Assembly (NCBI GenBank): GCA_009103225.1
Contig: RHPI01002069.1
Location: 1-64,000, forward strand
Direction of reading: 5' to 3'
DNA length: 64,000 nt
From: Chlorokybus atmophyticus
Lineage: Eukaryota > Streptophyta > Chlorokybophyceae > Chlorokybales > Chlorokybaceae
A program made the translations under genes and the position numbers. The notes under the pieces are model-generated. The model did not search any database. It saw only the letters and a program-made list of their open reading frames with translations, and was not told where the DNA came from. Shown in pieces: positions 58,878-64,000 of the stretch. Within the stretch, counting starts at the first letter, position 1, and every line of letters starts with the position of its first letter.

Positions 58878-60242
58878 CTACAGCTCTTCTCGATTGTCAT
58901 TGTTGCTGTCATCTTCATGCCGGTGCTTGCGACCATGTTGCAACTTCTGTGCTTTGCGCGCATGCTTCGGCTTCTTCTTATTGACCCCGGCCGAATCAAT
59001 TGCCGAAGTGACAATCTTGTTGCCTTTCAGCGTGTAACGCTGCTGGTTCCAGTCCAAATGCAACACCTCCGGTTGCTCCAAAATGAATTGGCGTACCTGT
59101 CATAAAGATTATGCCCACAAAGTCACACAAGTCTGCTGATTCATCAGCTGTTAGCTTGTAACACAGCTGTGACACATGAGCAACATATACACAAACCACA
59201 CCTCGAGCAGTTCCTTTCCAGACTCTACTGTTATGAGGATGGTGTTCTCTTCAATGGGATAAAACTTGGGCTGAATCATGCCGGACCTTATGAGCGTGTC
59301 CCACTTTGCAGCAAGTTGCTCCAAATCGCTCTGCGCATACCATAGTCAGAGGCAGCTGCAAAGAGCTGAACGCACAACACAGCAGATTCTCACATATGCG
59401 CCTGTACTCGCATGTGTACAGGCGTATATGTGATCTGGGTGAGTAATACACTCTTCACCAACCACGTCCACTTGCATGGACTCACACGCAAGAGTTCTTA
59501 CCTGCCTTTTAGTAGTGCCAGGTTTAAGCTTGACAAACCCCATGGCGGGTCCCTGTTGCTGGGCGGCGAGCATGGCGCTGATGTCGGGCTTGCCATCGTC
59601 CCCCATCTGCATCATGTTGGTGATGTCCATGGGTTCCGGTTCGGGCTTGGGCTTGGTCGCGCCCCATGCCTGCCACCACCGCCAACATCAGGCAAGTGCC
59701 TTTGCTGTTATAGGAGCTCGCTGCTGTTACACTGCTTGAGCATGTCACAAGTGTAGAAAATATGCAATGCTGTGCATGTGTACAATGAAAGCAATGCGGT
59801 GACTGTGTATACAGCGGTGTGTACACAGAGGCGCTACGTACGAACATCTGAATAAGATTACTTTAAACCTGTTGCTTGAACCAACAGCCAGTGTTGACAG
59901 CTTGGTAGCATTGCTCAGACAATGCTGCCAACTATTCGCATGCTGTCAAGCGCTGCTACACGCTTCATGAAACAGCAGATGGCTGGCATGAGAGCCGCTG
60001 AAGGCAGCTAGCCTCATAGCATACACGCATGCGGATTTCGTCTTCTTCATCACTGTCGTTATCATCATCGTCAGCGCAGCACTGACCTTGAAATCCTCAT
60101 CCTCCTCGTCGTCCACCACCTCGGAGAGGTCGTCGGTGACGTGTATGCGCCGCCGGTGCGCATCGGCGAACTCGTTCAGGAGCAGGAGCAACGTCACGGA
60201 AAGCAGCAGCAGCCATGCCGAAGACGACGCCGAGGACGCCAT
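58878..60242 (-). CDS. MESD-like: MESD-like ER chaperone, 223 residues with C-terminal REEL
   Basis: Animal MESD is an ER-resident chaperone that folds beta-propeller/EGF modules of LDL-receptor-family proteins. Exons 60242-60087, 59669-59502, 59330-59202 and 59096-58878 are all phase 0 and give 223 residues (human MESD 234). Visible: a strong signal peptide (residues about 9-28, Leu-rich); an acidic segment (VVDDEEDEDFK); a Lys/Pro/Glu linker; a core with GFVKLKPGTTKRQ, a DLEQLAAKW helix, FYPIEENTILITVESGKE and VRQFILEQPEVLHLDW, matching the strand-helix order of the MESD core; and a Lys/Arg-rich tail ending REEL, parallel to REDL in vertebrate MESD. The ER signal at both ends supports the assignment; overall identity is low, so the name is a fold-level inference. 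Only 90 bp separate its ATG from the exonuclease gene. Confidence 0.7.
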
Positions 60243-60283
60243 CCCGGACAACAACAACATCAACCACATCCACAGCTTCGCCC

Positions 60284-60291
60284 TTAGGGTT
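60284..60291. promoter_or_regulatory. Telo-box-like motif in the 90-bp MESD/exonuclease promoter
   Basis: TTAGGGTT sits centrally between the divergent ATGs at 60242 and 60333. Confidence 0.5.
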
Positions 60292-60332
60292 GAGCTGCTG
60301 AAGCTCTTTCAGCGGCGGCGGCAGCGGCGGCA

Positions 60333-63300
60333 ATGGAGGGTGGGAGCGAGCTGGAGGACGGGGAGATTGAGGTTGAGGAGGAGCTGGAGCAGCGCGTTGC
60401 TGACGGAGCAGAGACTAGCTATGGCGAGCAGCAGTTGGTCATCAAGCGGAAGCGTGAGAGCGGTGACACCGCTGAGGCAGAGGAGGTGGTGGTGGAGGCG
60501 GAGGCGGAGGAGGGGACTGTTGAGCAGCCACCATCCAGCAGGGCGGCCCGCCGCAAGGCGAAGAAGAAGAAGAGGAAGGTGGAGGCGGCCAAAGGCACCT
60601 TCAAGGACTACTATGACGTGTATGGTCCCAAGGTGAGGCTTTTAGACAGATCTTGAGGACATTGCTCGTGTATAGCCTACTGTGTGATCATCGTAGTAGT
60701 CGTAAGTAGTTGAATGCCTCAACTCACAACAGCCAGTTAGCACCCGTGTAGTACATTCATCAACATTTCTGTATGCGTGTTTAGTGCTGAATGTGTGTGG
60801 TACACAGGCCTACCTTACTGTGCTCTCTCTTCATGTAGCTCTGCATGCATATATTGGCGTACTGCTTCCAATGTGCTGTTTCTATCACAATCTGCTTGTC
60901 GTGTCGGGCATGTCATGCAGGTAGACTTCAAACAAGTTACAGGTAGAGCTTAGCTTCACAATGGACACATGCTGGTTACTACTACTTAAGAGTGCTGTTC
61001 CTTTCACAACCTGCTTGTTGGAACGTGCATGGCATGCCATGCAGGTAGAGACTTAAGTTACAGGCAGAGCTTAGCTTTACATTGCACATGCTAGTTGTTG
61101 CTTGAGGGTGGTGTTTTCCGCAATATGCTGTATCGCTTGCAGAGTCCTCCCAAACCCTTGATGCTGATGCATATTAAGCAGCCGAGTCAGTTCAGTCCTT
61201 TCTGCATGACACTGACAGTTGGTTGGGTGACCAGGCTACTGCAGAAGTAACGGTGAAGTTGCAATCTGGAGAGAAGTTGGCGCTGCAGGTGAGGGCCATC
61301 ATGCAAACTTATCACAGTATGTACATGCCCTACCAGGAAGTTGATTGAGCTTGACTTGCGCACAGCATGACCTGACTTCTGTGTTTTCGTTGATAAGGAT
61401 CTGCAAAGCCTGATTGTCTGGATTGTTGGTGAAGGCCTGAGTCCACCGTGGGTGTTCATCAAGGTGAATTTTTTTTCTTGTCAATTGCTGGCAATGCCTT
61501 GATTCCCTTCAGATTACAGACTACCGACTACCGCTTGCTCGTTTTGCGCAGAACAAGCCCCTCATTTGTAAAACGGTGCTACTGCTGGTTGGAGGTCTGG
61601 ACTATGACCTCATTATGGAGCACTCTGCAAAGATGCCGTTTCTCACAGCCAACTGCGGACGGCCACTTCCCACAGAAGCTATCAGGCAAGTGAGAGTGCC
61701 AGCTTGAGTGAACCAACATCACAGTCGTGTGTCACTTAGGCTTGACACTTGTTCAAAACTGTTGTTCAACAGCAATACAGCCCCTCCAAGTGCACCAATT
61801 GGTGCGCTGCTGCGATTGGTACGGCAACGGCGCATGGTAAGTCAAGAGTATTTGTTTATTCTCTCCACAGACATGTCTAACATGGTCTGTCTTACTCGTA
61901 CAGAAGAATGACACCGCAGCCAGTTCGCAAGCTGCAACATCTCAGAAAGATGCTCAACAGAATGACTTAACATCACCTGGAGCTGTGCCTGCTGAAAATG
62001 GCAGTGCCCCTTCCCCATCTCCAGTGGGGAACGGCCTCAAGCATGACGAGGCAGTCAACGGCAACGACCAAGGTGAGGACATGAGCTGACTTGAGGTTTC
62101 CCGTTGGTTCATGCCACTAGCGCTAGCTCGCGTGCATTGTTAAGCTAGCTGCCAGCACGGCAAGTTCTCTGCTATCCCCTGCAGGACAAACTTTGAGACT
62201 TGGGCTTTGGTGCTGGTTGAATTTGTGGGCCTGAGGCACAAATGCTTCCAGGGTTGTCAACTCCTGTGTGGTGATTGTTGCAGTTTCTGTGGCAGAGCAG
62301 AAGACTTCAGCACCATCTGAACCCCCGTTTCCAGCCAGCTACTACGTCCTGTCCAGCGATGACATGCTGGCCAACAACTACCCGCTGCCGCCAGAAAGCG
62401 ACCAGCCTGACACTGCTGCATGCCTTCCAGGTAACGCCTTCTAACATGCCATCAACTGTACCAGCGCCATGGTGTCCTTGTGTGACTGATGTTGAGACAT
62501 TGCTATTGGACTGGTTAGTGACAGGGTGATGGTTGTTGTACAGGCTTCGTTACAACGCGTCCAGCGTCAGCACCCATCCCGGAAAACAAAGCAATGGTGG
62601 GGGTGGACTGCGAAATGGTAAGTTGTATAAACGTCCAACAGTCTACATGCTGTGTGTTTGATGTTCTTTGTGCCTAACGTGCACCACATTGGGTGCCAGT
62701 GCTACACTGCACAAGGGTTGGAGCTTACGCGCTGTACTTTAGTGGATAAGAACGGCGAGGTAAGCTGATGGGTTGAGATCCAAGGGTTCGTTGTTGTGGC
62801 TGCATAAGGTGGGTAGTGGCGCGTTAGGCACTTGAGACCTGATCAATTGGTCACTACAGGTTTTGTATGATGAGTTGGTGAAGCCAGCAAACCCAATCAA
62901 GGATTACAACACAAAGTATGTTTCAAGCTGATATGTTTTTTTGGTGCGTCCTTGAAGCTTATCTATTAAGCTGATCTAATGATGCAATGCGCGTTCATGT
63001 TGGTAAGCGTGCCTTGTATCGTGTTGCACAGGTTTAGTGGCATCACCGCTGAGATGCTTGCTGATGTCACAACCACCATTGAGGATGTGCAGGTCAGCAG
63101 CTTTGTAGGTGATCATGTCAGCTGTCGCTTGATGCTGCCTTACAGGTCTGTGTGCATTGTCGTGCGTGAGTTCAAATGACTCAAGTGTACGCGCTGTGCA
63201 GAGGGCCTTTCTGGACCTTGTGCCTGCAGAGACGATCCTGGTGGGACACTCTCTGGAGAGTGATCTGTCGCAGATCAAGGTATGTCGCTTGCTGGTCACT

Positions 63301-64000
63301 AGGCATTCCTGGCCCCCTGAAGTGACATAGCTGACAAGTGGCCTGTGCTACAGCTGCATCATGCAAATGTTATTGACACGGCTCTTCTCTACTCACATCC
63401 ACGAGGACCACCGTACAAGGTAGGGCACAGTGTTCTGCCAGGCTGCAATGCCGAAGGATTGTCTCATAGTATCTGTGGGCTTGCGTGCACACGTGCTCAG
63501 TTCTCCTGGGATTGAATCAATGCTCTTCATGTTACGTGGGACAGTTGGGACTTCGTGTGCTGACGGATCGGTTTCTAAGGCGCCACATACAAGGCAAAGG
63601 CGGGCATTGCAGCATAGAAGATGCTAAAGCAGCTATTGATTTGGCAAACTTGAAGATTCAGCATGGTTGGTGGCATGGCCGTGGGCAGCCAATGTTTGCA
63701 GCCAAAGCTTATGGAGCGCTAATCATTGTTGCTGATTATATCGGCAGGCCCTGCTTTTGGTGACTCTATAGAACGACCTGGTGAAAATCTCTTTGAGTAC
63801 TTGGCCCGGTACAAGCGTCGGTGTTCCTACCTTGACAGACCAAGGTACCGCACGACACTCCCAAGATGTCAGTATCACCACGTCAGTAGCAAGAGCGCCT
63901 AGCAGCGTGTTCCAGCTCACTGACTTTCTGTCACTCAGGATGCTTCACAAATTCACTTCTGGCAGCGCCTCTGCAATTGTATGCAAGGACGATGCAGAGG
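60333..64000 (+). CDS. DEDDh 3'-5' RNA exonuclease, SDN/REXO family (3' truncated by window)
   Basis: Relatives trim small RNAs (plant SDN) or rRNA/snRNA ends (REXO1/REXO5). Sixteen exons lie in the window: 60333-60632, 61196-61288, 61398-61463, 61552-61685, 61773-61836, 61904-62072, 62284-62430, 62544-62617, 62700-62759, 62860-62915, 63032-63092, 63202-63279, 63354-63419, 63545-63665, 63748-63844, 63939-64000 and on; about 549 residues so far. The acidic/basic N-terminus has a nuclear-localisation-like KKKKRK; then a WVFIKNKPL region as in REXO5/SDN proteins. The exonuclease domain has VGVDCEM (Asp/Glu), GHSLESDL (Asp), NVIDTALLY, and GGHCSIEDAKAAIDL (His and Asp), completing the DEDDh set. 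Exon 4's donor is GC (AG|GCAAGT). The C-terminus, where SDN proteins carry an RNA-binding region, is beyond the edge. Confidence 0.92.
60873..61130. repeat. Imperfect 119-bp tandem repeat inside exonuclease intron 1
   Basis: Units start near 60873 (GTGCTGTTTCTATCACAA) and 60992 (GTGCTGTTCCTTTCACAA), and a partial third starts near 61109. Each full unit contains CATGCAGGTAGA and CAGAGCTTAGCTT-like words, so the repeat carries decoy CAG|GTAGA splice-like sites. Confidence 0.75.

Overview
This 64-kb window looks like nuclear DNA of a photosynthetic eukaryote, most likely a green alga (Viridiplantae). Genes are densely intronic (GT-AG plus several GC-AG introns with AG|GCAAGY-type donors). There is a stand-alone, plastid-type 3-dehydroquinate synthase, a plastid-type SufB with a transit-like leader, nuclear genes for mitochondrial ATP synthase gamma and ribosomal protein mL41, and plant-like telo-box motifs (AAACCCTAA) upstream of most housekeeping genes. 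I cannot fix the lineage further. Exon boundaries were placed by eye from splice sites, reading phase and family conservation. Region 1 (1 to about 14.4 kb) is an accessory island. A divergent pair starts near 4.4-4.9 kb: a minus-strand gene joining a BED-like zinc finger, a proline-rich linker and an OTU cysteine-protease domain, and a plus-strand seven-exon gene for an unrecognised 393-residue protein. Behind them are a 53-bp minisatellite, several near-perfect hairpins, two diverged copies of a roughly 1.6-kb module carrying relics of the 393-residue gene's last exon, another unassigned minus-strand gene, and a 140-bp stray copy of part of the mL41 gene. Region 2 (14.9-35.4 kb) is housekeeping and transport: DHQ synthase and SEM1/DSS1 (head to head, 180 bp apart), ATP synthase gamma and mL41 (head to head), and an ArsB/Lsi2-like anion transporter with an ABCC-type ABC transporter (head to head). 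Region 3 (35.4-44.7 kb) is gene-poor, with a 273-bp GA repeat, one weak candidate gene, and a six-exon gene for a 180-residue NTF2/SnoaL-like protein. Region 4 (44.7-64 kb) holds MON2 (Golgi/endosome trafficking), SufB and trans-2-enoyl-CoA reductase (head to head), and a MESD-like ER chaperone head to head with an SDN/REXO-type DEDD 3'-5' exonuclease that runs off the window edge. The recurring layout is divergent gene pairs sharing a short promoter with a telo-box, which suggests coordinated growth-linked expression. The accessory island is the part most likely to hold undescribed biology.
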